Source: Archangium gephyra
GTDB lineage: Bacteria; Myxococcota; Myxococcia; Myxococcales; Myxococcaceae
Length of the DNA stretch: 64,000 nucleotides
Reading direction: 5' to 3'
Assembly (NCBI GenBank): GCA_003243425.1
Contig: QFQP01000016.1
Span: forward strand, 89,285 to 153,284
Shown here: in pieces, positions 1-8,038 of the stretch
Numbering within the stretch: position 1 is the stretch's first letter
Layout: every line of letters starts with the position of its first letter
Made by a program: the position numbers and the translations under genes
Notes under the pieces: generated by a model
The model's input: the letters and a program-made list of their open reading frames with translations, nothing else
Database searches by the model: none
What the model was told of the DNA's origin: nothing

Positions 1-935
1 TCTCGGGCGTGCTGTCGGCGTTTCTGGTCAACGACACGGTGTGCTTGATGCTCACGCCGCTCACGTTGGCGCTGGTGGCACGCGCCGACCTGCCGCCGCT
101 GCCGTATCTGCTCGGGCTGTGCATGGCGTCGAACGCGGGCTCCGCCGCGACGTTCACCGGCAACCCGCAGAACATGATCATCGGCGTGGCCTCGAAGATT
201 CCGTACGGCCACTTCGCTGCGTACATGGCGCTGCCCGCGTTGGCGTCGCTCGGCATCGTCTACGCGGTCATTCTGTATTTCTTCCGCAGGGACCTGCCGT
301 CGAAGTCGATTCACCCCGAGGGCACTCCGCCGCAGGTCGACAAGAGGCTGCTGACGATCTGCGTGGCCGCCATCGCCGGAATCCTGATCGCGTTCTTCGT
401 CGGTCTCCCGATGTCATGGAGCGCGCTGGTCGGTGCGGCGGTGGTGATGGTGGTCGCCGGCGTCGAACCAGAAGCACAGCTCGAGAAGATCGACTTTGAG
501 CTCCTGCTCTTCTTCGCGTGCCTCTTCATCGTGGTGCACGGCGTGAACAAGGAAGGCTGGTCGGAGCAGATGCGGCAGCTCTTCGCCCCGATGATGCACG
601 GCAGCGCCGTTCAGGAGTCGTTCGGCTTCAGCGCCTTGTCGCTGGTGGCGTCGAACCTGTTCTCCAACGTGCCCTTCGTGATGCTCGCGCGCGCCTGGGT
701 ACCGACGATGCGTGATCCCGTGCTGGGTTGGCAGGTGCTCGCCCTGTCTTCGACGCTGGCCGGCAACCTCACGCTCATCGGGTCTGTCGCGAATCTCATC
801 GTCTTCGAGGGCGCGAAGAACACCGTGAAGGTCACGTTCTGGCAGTACCTGCGAGTGGGCCTGCCGGCGACGTTGCTGAGCCTGATCGTCGGCCTGTTGA
901 TCCTGCTCGCCGAGCGTCAGCTCTTCGCGTCGTAG
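1..935 (+). CDS. ArsB/NhaD/SLC13-type ion transporter, 3' part
   Basis: The reading frame is already open at the window edge, so the N-terminal part lies outside. About 310 residues remain, with roughly seven hydrophobic segments. Three motifs typical of the ArsB/NhaD/citrate-transporter superfamily are visible: NDTVCLMLTPL, a SNAGSAATFTGNPQN re-entrant-loop motif near the start, and a second pseudo-symmetric copy (SNVPFVML followed by AGNLTLIGSVANLIV) near the end. The protein is therefore an inner-membrane secondary transporter, using Na+ or H+ coupling by family knowledge. The substrate cannot be read from this fragment. Its 3' end overlaps the convergent neighbour by 19 bases. Confidence 0.8.
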   Translation, partial: SGVLSAFLVNDTVCLMLTPLTLALVARADLPPLPYLLGLCMASNAGSAATFTGNPQNMIIGVASKIPYGHFAAYMALPALASLGIVYAVILYFFRRDLPSKSIHPEGTPPQVDKRLLTICVAAIAGILIAFFVGLPMSWSALVGAAVVMVVAGVEPEAQLEKIDFELLLFFACLFIVVHGVNKEGWSEQMRQLFAPMMHGSAVQESFGFSALSLVASNLFSNVPFVMLARAWVPTMRDPVLGWQVLALSSTLAGNLTLIGSVANLIVFEGAKNTVKVTFWQYLRVGLPATLLSLIVGLLILLAERQLFAS

Positions 936-2107
936 TTGATGAAGAACAACCGCGACTCGAACTCGGCCTTCGGCATCACTTCGACCACACCCCACGGGTT
1001 CTGGTAGCGAACGTGCGGCACGCCGTCGCGCGTCTCGGTGCCGGTCACCAGCAGGGCGTGAAGGCTGTCGCCCCACCACAGCACCGTCAACGTCGAGTCT
1101 CCGCGTTCGAGGCGCGAATCGACGGTGTTCATGGCGTGCTCGCGAGCACCGTCGGTCATCGTGAGCTTGAACTCGTGGTTCTTGCCACTCAACGATTCCA
1201 ACGCGGCATCGGCGCGCCACGGGCTCATGCCCCATTGGTCGATGATGAGGCCCGTGTGCCGGTCAGCGGCGTTGTCGTAGTCCTCTTTGCCGTTTGCGAG
1301 CTCCATCACTGCGGGCGACATCAGCTTCTGCGGAAGTGAACGCGTGGTGCCGTCAATGAACACGCCGGGCTCGCGAACGAGGGCATCGCCACCGCGCGTC
1401 GTCACCCGGCCTTCTGGAGTCGCCAGGCCCGAAACGAGCCGCACGTACTCAGCGGGGTCGTTCATCGCCAGTTGCATGTTGATGACAGTGGGAACGCAGG
1501 TGTTCTTCGTCGTCTGATTCATCGCTTCGGGGACAGCGACCTCCTGAATCAGCTCGGGCAGCAGAATGCGCAGCTCGATCTCAGGGGTCAGCGGTTGCGT
1601 GAGCATCGCGTTGAGGTTCGTCAGCAACGCCGGGCTCTTCGTGACGCGACCGTCGAGCAGCATGGTCTGCAGCGCGAGCGCGGCGACGGGGTCACCACCA
1701 GGTCTTCGCAGCTCGCGAGACAAGGCGAGGTACGACGCGCGGTCGTCCTTCGAGAGCTGATTGACCGCCGCGTACTCCGCGAGGCGGTTCGAACTGAGCT
1801 GGGCGACGGCCGTCGCGGCGCGATCGCCAGAGACATCGGCACCGTCATTCACGTCGGACGGATCGCTGACGACGGTGCCTTGGCCGTCGTTCGGTCGCCA
1901 ACCGATGATCGCGAACAACGCGCGCTTCGCACCGCGCACCACGTCGTCGAACGAAAAACCGCTCGAGGGCAGCGCGATCTTCGACGTGGAATTCGCGCCC
2001 TGAAACGAAGACGACGCGGGCGCCGCTGTCTTTGCAGCAGGCGGCGTCGCGCGCGGTTGCTCCCACTTCGACTTCACCTGCCCGCGCGCCAACTTCGCGA
2101 TGCTCAT
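917..2107 (-). CDS. Protein with C-terminal papain-like (C39-like) cysteine peptidase fold
   Basis: About 396 residues from the ATG at 2107; an upstream in-frame GTG at 2143 would add 12 residues, and neither start has a clear ribosome site. The N-terminal third is low-complexity and Ala/Ser/Pro-rich with no signal peptide. The C-terminal half carries a plausible Cys-His-Asn triad in papain-fold order: NTCVPTVINMQL, then HALLVTGTE, then YQNPWG. This arrangement occurs in C39/C58-like and bacteriocin-processing-type peptidases. The substrate is unknown. It resembles virulence-type or large structural myxobacterial proteins that carry a peptidase at the C-terminus, but I recognise no named family. 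Confidence 0.6.
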   Translation of the reverse strand: MSIAKLARGQVKSKWEQPRATPPAAKTAAPASSSFQGANSTSKIALPSSGFSFDDVVRGAKRALFAIIGWRPNDGQGTVVSDPSDVNDGADVSGDRAATAVAQLSSNRLAEYAAVNQLSKDDRASYLALSRELRRPGGDPVAALALQTMLLDGRVTKSPALLTNLNAMLTQPLTPEIELRILLPELIQEVAVPEAMNQTTKNTCVPTVINMQLAMNDPAEYVRLVSGLATPEGRVTTRGGDALVREPGVFIDGTTRSLPQKLMSPAVMELANGKEDYDNAADRHTGLIIDQWGMSPWRADAALESLSGKNHEFKLTMTDGAREHAMNTVDSRLERGDSTLTVLWWGDSLHALLVTGTETRDGVPHVRYQNPWGVVEVMPKAEFESRLFFINYDAKS

Positions 2108-2182
2108 GCGGGGTTTTCGGCACTCGTGCGCCACGGCCACCACCCCCGCTTTGCTCGTTGTGTTTACAGAGCTCGACGTCGC

Positions 2183-2198
2183 ATAAGCGCTTGCTTAT
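2183..2198. promoter_or_regulatory. Palindromic operator candidate before the ArsR gene
   Basis: ATAAGC and GCTTAT half-sites separated by four bases form a perfect inverted repeat ending ten bases before the ArsR start codon. Winged-helix ArsR proteins bind palindromes of this sort over their own promoters. Autorepression of the downstream operon is inferred from position only. Confidence 0.55.
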
Positions 2199-2207
2199 TG
2201 ATTCGAC

Positions 2208-2537
2208 ATGCAGACGGTTGCAGCGAAGGAAGACAAGATTTTCCGAGCGCTGGCGGACCCCAGCCGCCGAAAGATCTTCGAATCGCTCGCGCACGGCGAA
2301 GCCGCGGTGAAGGACCTCACGGCGCGGTTCGAGATCTCGCAGCCAGCGGTCTCGCAGCACCTCGCCGCGTTGTCGGAAGCAGGCCTCGTGAGCGGCCGTC
2401 GGGAAGGTCGCAGCGTTTTCTACCGCGTCGAACCCAACGGCATGAAGCCGCTCATCGACTGGATCGCGCACTACCGCGCATTCTGGACCGAGCGCATCGA
2501 TCGTCTCGAGAAGCTCCTGGAGAACATGGACCAATGA
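2208..2537 (+). CDS. ArsR/SmtB-family winged-helix repressor
   Basis: 109 residues, the usual ArsR length. The winged helix-turn-helix is clear at about residues 35-80, with VKDLTARFEISQPAVSQHL as helices 2-3 and GRREGRSVFYRVEP as the wing. There is no CxC metal-binding pair in the recognition helix and no C-terminal His/Asp site, so it is probably not an arsenite or zinc sensor. It belongs to the subgroup commonly encoded directly before an SRPBCC (AHSA1) protein. Its TGA overlaps the next ATG (ATGA), so the two are translationally coupled. A palindrome ten bases upstream suggests autoregulation. Confidence 0.9.
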   Translation: MQTVAAKEDKIFRALADPSRRKIFESLAHGEAAVKDLTARFEISQPAVSQHLAALSEAGLVSGRREGRSVFYRVEPNGMKPLIDWIAHYRAFWTERIDRLEKLLENMDQ

Positions 2538-2974
2538 ACCCCAATGAAACGACCAGACCCGGTCAGACCGATTCGATCTCGTTCGAGTTCGACCTGCGTC
2601 ACCCGCCCGAGAAGGTCTGGCGGGCCCTGACCAACCCGGTGTTGCTGTCCGAGTGGTTGTTGCCGGTGGCGAACCTGAAGCTCGAAGCCGGTTCGGAGTT
2701 CAAGCTTCAGGCACCGCCACAGCCGAACTGGGACGGAACGGTGAACTGCAAGTACCTCGAGATCGAGCGCGAGAAGAAGCTGAGCTGGTCGTGGATCGTC
2801 GGCGACATCGACACCGTGGTGACCTTCACGCTGGCGCCGATCTCCACCGGAACCAGGTTGTCGTTGGTGCAGTCGGGCTTCAAGCCGCACCAGAAGCAGA
2901 ACTTCGGTGGCGCGCGCTACGGCTGGAACATGATGAGCGAGAAGCTGCTGCAGGTGCTCGCTCGGGAACCCTGA
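2534..2974 (+). CDS. SRPBCC / AHSA1-like domain protein
   Basis: 146 residues forming one START-like domain. Motifs are HPPEKVWRALTNPVLLSEWL near the N-terminus, the central GTVNCKYLEIEREKKLSWSW, and a C-terminal helix GARYGWNMMSEKLLQVL. Proteins of this fold bind hydrophobic ligands or act as Hsp90-activator-like modules. The ligand is not predictable. It overlaps the ArsR stop by four bases, and ArsR-SRPBCC pairs are a widespread arrangement in which the repressor probably controls its partner. The small membrane protein gene follows 11 bases later with a GAGGAGA ribosome site between. Confidence 0.88.
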   Translation: MNPNETTRPGQTDSISFEFDLRHPPEKVWRALTNPVLLSEWLLPVANLKLEAGSEFKLQAPPQPNWDGTVNCKYLEIEREKKLSWSWIVGDIDTVVTFTLAPISTGTRLSLVQSGFKPHQKQNFGGARYGWNMMSEKLLQVLAREP

Positions 2975-2985
2975 GGAGAACGCGC

Positions 2986-3198
2986 ATGACAGCCAGCCAC
3001 TTCATCCGTCAGTCGCACCGTTGGATCTCGATGCTCTTCGTGCTCACCGTGATCGCGAACTTCGTCGCGATGGCAGTCAACAGCCCGAACCCGCCTCCAG
3101 CGGCGATCTCCTACGCACCGCTACTGCCATTGTTCCTGCTGATCTTCAGCGGCATCTATTTGTTCGTGTTGCCCTACGTCTCGAAGAAGCCGGCGTGA
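2986..3198 (+). CDS. Small two-helix membrane protein, unknown function
   Basis: 70 residues starting at an ATG preceded by a good GAGGAG ribosome site. Two hydrophobic stretches (about residues 13-32 and 41-64) flank a Pro-rich turn (SPNPPPAA), and the C-terminus is basic (KKPA). It is likely an inner-membrane protein with both ends cytoplasmic. No family is recognised. It sits inside the ArsR operon and overlaps the following gene through a GTGA junction, so it is probably co-translated with it. Confidence 0.65.
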   Translation: MTASHFIRQSHRWISMLFVLTVIANFVAMAVNSPNPPPAAISYAPLLPLFLLIFSGIYLFVLPYVSKKPA

Positions 3199-3596
3199 CG
3201 AAACTCCTGAGTGGTGGGAACCCGCAGATCGCGAAGGGTGACGGCGCGAAGCCGGTGAACGCGTATTACGCCGCGCTTCCGGGTTGGAAGAAGCCGCTCG
3301 GCAAGAAGGTACATGCGCTGATCAAGAAGACGGTTCCAAAGGCCACGCTGGCGGTGCGGTGGAACTCGCCGATGTATGGGACCGACGACGCGGGCTTCTT
3401 CGTGAGCGTGCATGCGTTCTCGAAGTTTCTCCGGCTGACGTTCTTCGATGGCACGTCGTTGAAGCCGATGCCTCCGGGCACCAGCAAGACCCCGAAGACG
3501 CGCTACCTCGATCTCTACGAAGACGAACCGCTCGACACCGCGCAACTGACGAAGTGGCTCGAACAAGCTTCGAAGTTGCCGGGTTGGAAACCGTAA
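3195..3596 (+). CDS. DUF1801 domain protein
   Basis: 133 residues from a GTG that overlaps the previous stop (GTGA). The central part matches the DUF1801 (YdhG-like) family: VHALIKKTVPKATLAVRW and WNSPMYG, followed by LRLTFFDGTSL and the C-terminal LTKWLEQASKLPGW helix. Family members are small cytosolic proteins of unsettled biochemical role, often near ArsR or SRPBCC genes as here. There are no catalytic motifs to argue from. It is likely the fourth gene of the ArsR-led operon. Confidence 0.8.
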   Translation: MTKLLSGGNPQIAKGDGAKPVNAYYAALPGWKKPLGKKVHALIKKTVPKATLAVRWNSPMYGTDDAGFFVSVHAFSKFLRLTFFDGTSLKPMPPGTSKTPKTRYLDLYEDEPLDTAQLTKWLEQASKLPGWKP

Positions 3597-3610
3597 GGTC
3601 CGCACCGCTC

Positions 3611-5962
3611 ATGACCACCAGACACCCCGCTGATTCCCACGACCTGATCCGTGTTCAGGGCGCGCGCGAGAACAACCTCAAGAACGTCTCGCTCGAGATT
3701 CCCAAACGGAGACTCACGGTGTTCACCGGCGTGTCGGGCTCGGGAAAGTCGTCGCTGGTGTTCGGCACCATCGCTGCCGAGTCGCAGCGCATGATCAACG
3801 AGACCTACAGCGCGTTTCTGCAGGGCTTCATGCCTTCGCTGGGCCGGCCCGACGTCGATCTGCTCGAGGGTTTGACGACCGCGATCATCGTGGACCAGGA
3901 GCGCATGGGCGCGAATGCGCGCTCGACGGTGGGAACCGTGACCGACGCGAACGCCCTGCTCCGTGTGTTGTTCAGTCGGCTCGGCAAACCGCACATCGGC
4001 GCGCCGAACGCGTTCTCGTTCAACGTGCCTTCGGTGCGCGCGAGCGGCGAACGGACGATCGAGAAGGGTTCAGCCAGAACCGAGACGGTGACGTTCTCGA
4101 TCAACGGCGGCATGTGCCCGAAGTGCGACGGCATGGGCCAGGTCAACGACATCGACCTGAAGCAGCTCTACGACGAGAACAAGTCACTCGAAGAGGGCGC
4201 GCTCACCATTCCCGGGTACACGGCAGACGGGTGGATGGTTCGCATCTTCTCGGCGTCGGGCTTCGTGCCGGGCAACAAGCCGATCAAGAAGTTCAGCAAG
4301 CAGGAGCTGAACGACTTCCTCTACAAAGAGCCGACCAAGGTGAAGGTCGACAAGATCAACCTCACCTACGAAGGCCTGATCCCGAAGATCCAGAAGTCCT
4401 TCCTGTCGAAAGACGTCGACTCGATGCAGCCGCACATTCGAGCGTTCGTGGATCGTGCGGTGACGTTCCAGAAGTGCCCCGAGTGTCATGGCACGCGACT
4501 GAGCGCGGGGGCGCGGAGCTCGAACATCAAGGGCATCAACATCGCCGATGCGTGCTCGATGCAGATCAACGAGCTCGCAGAATGGGCGCGCGGGTTGAAA
4601 GAGCCGTCGGTCGCGCCGTTGTTGAAGACGTTGTGCCACCTGCTCGATTCGTTCGTGGAGATCGGGCTTGGGTACCTCAGCCTCGATCGACCTTCGGGCA
4701 CGTTGTCGGGCGGTGAATCGCAGCGCGTTCGCATGATTCGGCATCTGGGCTCTTCACTGACCGACGTGACCTACGTGTTCGATGAGCCGACGATCGGTCT
4801 TCACCCTCACGACATTCAGCGCATGAACGAGTTGCTGCTTCGACTGCGCGACAAGGGCAACACCGTGCTGGTCGTCGAGCACAAGCCCGAGACGATCGAG
4901 ATCGCCGATCAGGTCGTCGACATCGGCCCGCGCGCAGGTACGAAGGGCGGCGAGGTCGTCTTTCAGGGAACCGTCGCTGAATTGCGGAAGAGCGGAACGC
5001 TCACCGGCAAGCATCTGAGTGACCGCTCGAAGGTGAAGCCCAGCGTTCGCGAGCCCAACGGAACGTTGAAGGTTCGCGGAGCGAGCAAGCACAACCTCAA
5101 GAAGGTCGATGTCGACATTCCGCTTGGCGTGCTGGTCGTGGTCACTGGCGTCGCGGGCTCCGGGAAGAGCTCTCTGATTCACGGCGAAGTGTCGGGCCGC
5201 GATGGCGTGGTGACCGTCGATCAATCTGCCATCAGTGGGTCACGTCGCAGCAATCCGGCGACGTACACCGACATGCTCGAGCCCATTCGGAAGGCGTTCG
5301 CGAAGGCCAATGGCGTGAAGCCGGCGTTGTTCAGCGCAAACTCCGAAGGAGCGTGCCCCACGTGCAACGGCGCGGGCGTCATCTACACCGACCTCGGAAT
5401 GATGAGCGGTGTCACCACGGTCTGTGAAGACTGTGAGGGCAAACGGTTCCAGGCGTCGGTGCTCGAGTACAGGTTGGGCGGCAAGAACATCGCTGAGGTG
5501 CTCGACCTGTCAGTCGATGACGCCGTGAAGTTCTTCGCGAGTGGTGAGGCGAAGATTCCGGCGGCGCTGGAGATCGTTCAACACCTCGCCGATGTGGGCC
5601 TCGGGTACATCACGTTGGGCCAGCCGCTCACCACGTTGTCGGGCGGTGAACGCCAGCGCCTCAAGCTCGCGATGCACATGGGCGCCGAAGGCGACGTGCT
5701 GATTCTTGACGAACCGACCACCGGTCTTCATCTGGCCGATCTTCAGCAGTTGTTGGCGCTGATCGATCGACTCGTCGATTCAGGGAAGTCGGTCATCGTG
5801 ATCGAGCACAACCAATCGGTGATGGCGCACGCCGATTGGATCATCGACCTCGGACCTGGCGCTGGTCACGAAGGCGGGAAAGTCGTGTTCGAAGGCACGC
5901 CGGCTGAACTGGTGAAGGCCAGGACGCTCACCGGCAAACACCTGGCCAGGTTCATCGGGTAG
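3611..5962 (+). CDS. UvrA-like ABC ATPase, short (class II type)
   Basis: 783 residues, against about 940 for canonical UvrA. Both ABC halves are intact: Walker A GVSGSGKSS and GVAGSGKSS, signatures LSGGESQR and LSGGERQR, and Walker B regions FDEPTIGLHPHD and LDEPTTGLHLAD. The zinc-module cysteines are present (CPKCDGMG, CPECHGTR, CPTCNGAG, CEDCEGKR). The first half is shortened in the region where UvrA contacts UvrB, as in UvrA2-type proteins linked to tolerance of DNA-binding drugs. It is unlikely to be the sole housekeeping UvrA. It follows the DUF1801 gene by 14 bases and may belong to the same operon. Confidence 0.88.
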   Translation: MTTRHPADSHDLIRVQGARENNLKNVSLEIPKRRLTVFTGVSGSGKSSLVFGTIAAESQRMINETYSAFLQGFMPSLGRPDVDLLEGLTTAIIVDQERMGANARSTVGTVTDANALLRVLFSRLGKPHIGAPNAFSFNVPSVRASGERTIEKGSARTETVTFSINGGMCPKCDGMGQVNDIDLKQLYDENKSLEEGALTIPGYTADGWMVRIFSASGFVPGNKPIKKFSKQELNDFLYKEPTKVKVDKINLTYEGLIPKIQKSFLSKDVDSMQPHIRAFVDRAVTFQKCPECHGTRLSAGARSSNIKGINIADACSMQINELAEWARGLKEPSVAPLLKTLCHLLDSFVEIGLGYLSLDRPSGTLSGGESQRVRMIRHLGSSLTDVTYVFDEPTIGLHPHDIQRMNELLLRLRDKGNTVLVVEHKPETIEIADQVVDIGPRAGTKGGEVVFQGTVAELRKSGTLTGKHLSDRSKVKPSVREPNGTLKVRGASKHNLKKVDVDIPLGVLVVVTGVAGSGKSSLIHGEVSGRDGVVTVDQSAISGSRRSNPATYTDMLEPIRKAFAKANGVKPALFSANSEGACPTCNGAGVIYTDLGMMSGVTTVCEDCEGKRFQASVLEYRLGGKNIAEVLDLSVDDAVKFFASGEAKIPAALEIVQHLADVGLGYITLGQPLTTLSGGERQRLKLAMHMGAEGDVLILDEPTTGLHLADLQQLLALIDRLVDSGKSVIVIEHNQSVMAHADWIIDLGPGAGHEGGKVVFEGTPAELVKARTLTGKHLARFIG

Positions 5963-5985
5963 CCCCCACCCTGCCTCGTTCAGCT

Positions 5986-6002
5986 GCTCTGTTTTTCAGA
6001 GC
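5986..6002. terminator. Small hairpin between convergent genes
   Basis: GCTCTG, a five-T loop and CAGAGC form a perfect six-base-pair hairpin straddling the stop codon of the minus-strand gene, just after the uvrA-like gene. The stem is short and the T-run lies in the loop, so terminator activity is uncertain. Confidence 0.3.
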
Positions 6003-7975
6003 GCGAACTGCGGATGCGAGCGGATCGCGTTCTCGAGTTCCGTCGTCAGCTCGTCGCCGTGCGGACCGCGTGCAGACGAACGCTGCCAACGCGCCAGCCA
6101 ACGCTCGCCCAGCGCCTGCTCGAGCGACTTCGCGCCCGTCGACGCGATCGTGGTCTCGCCCTTGAGCCCCGTCGACACGCCGTGACCCACGAAGAAGCCG
6201 GCCAGCAGCAATGACACGCGCGTGGGCGTCGCTGCGCTGTACGTCGCCAACACGCCGCCTTCACGCGGCAGGTGCGAACGAATCTGACGCAGGAAATCCA
6301 CCGTCCACATCGTCGGGTTCGACTCGGGGCTGAACGGATCGAAGAAGACGACATCGAACTCACCGTCGAGCTCGTCCACCAGCTTCACCGCGTCGCCTTC
6401 GAGCAGCCGCCACGTGAAGTTCGGGTCTTCCCAGCTGCCGTGATCGAGCAACGCCTGCACCGCGTGCTTCCACGGCTGCAGGAACGGGAAGCCCTCGGGG
6501 TCACTCAACGCCAGGCGCAACGGCGCCAGGTCGTGTTCAAGCGAGACGATCTCGAGCGGGCGCATGCGCGACGCCCCCATTTCCTTCGCGCGGGTCAGCG
6601 CCGCGATCGCGTTGGTCCCTGCTCCGAGGCCCACGTCGAGAATTCGCAGCGGCTCGTCACTCGCCGTGCGCAGACGACGCTCGACTTCCAATTGATCGAC
6701 GTAGAGCCGGTTGGCTTCTTCCCACGGACCAACGGGGTGCATGATCTCGCCGTGGCCGGTGTGGCGAACGACGCGATGGCCGCCACGCGTGGTGACGAGC
6801 TCGAACACGCCGTCTTTCGCTCCCGTGGCGCGGAACATGCCCTTCTTCGGCCCGAGCAGCTCACGCAGCACCGCGTATTCAGCCGCCCAGCGGTTCTCGA
6901 GGATCGCGTTGCGCATGCGCGTCATCAACTGCTGGTAGTGCCACAGGTTGTGGATCGACAGCAGGCGCGCCGACAGGTGGTGATTTCCCTGCGCGAGGTG
7001 CCGCAGGTAGCTGCGCGTGTAGCGCTTGCACACCGGGCAACCACACGTGGCGTCGAGCGGCTCGTCGCCCATGCGGTACTCGACGCGCGTGAGTCGCAGC
7101 TGGCCCTCGAACGTGTACGCGTAGCCCTGCTGCGCCATCTTCGGAGGAATGATGCAGTCGAACATGTCGACGCCGGCGTTGACCGCTTCGACGAGATCGA
7201 TCGGCGTGCCGACGCCCATCAGGTAGCGAGGCTTGTCGGCGGGCAGCAGCGGCGCCGTGTGCTGCGTCATGGAATACAGCAGCTCGCGCGACTCACCCAC
7301 GGCGAGCCCACCGATGGCGAAACCGTCGAACGGGCTGGCGGTGAGCGTCTGCGCGCTCAAGGTACGCAGCTCTGGGAACACGCCACCCTGCACGATGGCG
7401 AACACCGCTTGCCCCGTGTCCTTCGAATTGCGCTGCGCGAGGGAACGCAGCGCCCAGCGGTGCGTGCGCTCCATGGCCTCGCGCGTCTCGGCCTCGCCCG
7501 AGGTCGACGGCAGACACACGTCGAGCACCATCATGATGTCCGAGCCGATCGCCTGCTGCATTTCGATGCTCGTCTCGGGCGAGAGCATGTGCGCGTGGTT
7601 GTCGTACGGGCTGCGGAAGCGCGCGCCCTTTTCGGTGATGTCGCGCGCACCGGGCAGCGAGAAGATCTGGAAGCCGCCGGAATCGGTCAGCACGCCACCG
7701 CTCCACTGCATGTAGCGGTGCACGTCGCCAAAACGCTTGAACACCTCGGGGCCGGGGCGCAGCAGCAGGTGGTACGTGTTCGAGAGGCAGATCGTTGCGC
7801 CGGAGGCTGCCACTTCGTCCATCGTCAGGCCGCGAACGTGAGCATGCGTTGCCACCGGCATGAAGGTGGGCAGCAACGTCTGGCCACGGCGGGTGTGAAG
7901 AATGGCGGCGCGGGCGCCAGAGGGCGCAGTTGCCAACAGCTCGTACCGAATCGGGGAATTCACGCGCGGCCTCAT
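5996..7975 (-). CDS. tgt: tRNA-guanine transglycosylase fused to MnmC-like methyltransferase domain
   Basis: 659 residues from the ATG at 7975, where homology begins (YELLAT); an in-frame start at 8017 would add 14. Residues 1 to about 375 are a complete Tgt: catalytic base in LTDSGGFQIFS (D98), nucleophile in FDCIIPP (D273), and zinc ligands C311, C313, C316 and H342. Tgt exchanges G34 for the queuine precursor in tRNAs with GUN anticodons. Residues from about 385 form a second domain with a SAM loop ILDVGLGAGTNA and DPFSPESNPTMW, the hallmark of the MnmC methyltransferase (Methyltransf_30). That family makes mnm5(s2)U34. No stop or frameshift separates them. The nucleophile loop IIPPKMAQQG departs from the usual VLPTRNARNG. 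Confidence 0.88.
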   Translation of the reverse strand: MRPRVNSPIRYELLATAPSGARAAILHTRRGQTLLPTFMPVATHAHVRGLTMDEVAASGATICLSNTYHLLLRPGPEVFKRFGDVHRYMQWSGGVLTDSGGFQIFSLPGARDITEKGARFRSPYDNHAHMLSPETSIEMQQAIGSDIMMVLDVCLPSTSGEAETREAMERTHRWALRSLAQRNSKDTGQAVFAIVQGGVFPELRTLSAQTLTASPFDGFAIGGLAVGESRELLYSMTQHTAPLLPADKPRYLMGVGTPIDLVEAVNAGVDMFDCIIPPKMAQQGYAYTFEGQLRLTRVEYRMGDEPLDATCGCPVCKRYTRSYLRHLAQGNHHLSARLLSIHNLWHYQQLMTRMRNAILENRWAAEYAVLRELLGPKKGMFRATGAKDGVFELVTTRGGHRVVRHTGHGEIMHPVGPWEEANRLYVDQLEVERRLRTASDEPLRILDVGLGAGTNAIAALTRAKEMGASRMRPLEIVSLEHDLAPLRLALSDPEGFPFLQPWKHAVQALLDHGSWEDPNFTWRLLEGDAVKLVDELDGEFDVVFFDPFSPESNPTMWTVDFLRQIRSHLPREGGVLATYSAATPTRVSLLLAGFFVGHGVSTGLKGETTIASTGAKSLEQALGERWLARWQRSSARGPHGDELTTELENAIRSHPQFAL

Positions 7976-8038
7976 ACGCGGAATCGCCTCCCGGCCAAAT
8001 AGCGGAGCAGCCCGCAAACCGGGGATAGGCTTCGCGGC

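Noticed and set aside
2208..2537. Arsenic or metal-resistance operon from the ArsR protein
   Set aside because: No CxC or other metal site in the protein and no arsenic genes follow. The transporter at 1-935 is in a different transcription unit and convergent with another gene.
6272..8002. Plus-strand open frame of 576 codons opposite tgt
   Set aside because: Arg/His/Val-rich, no recognisable motif, and fully antisense to a clear two-domain enzyme.
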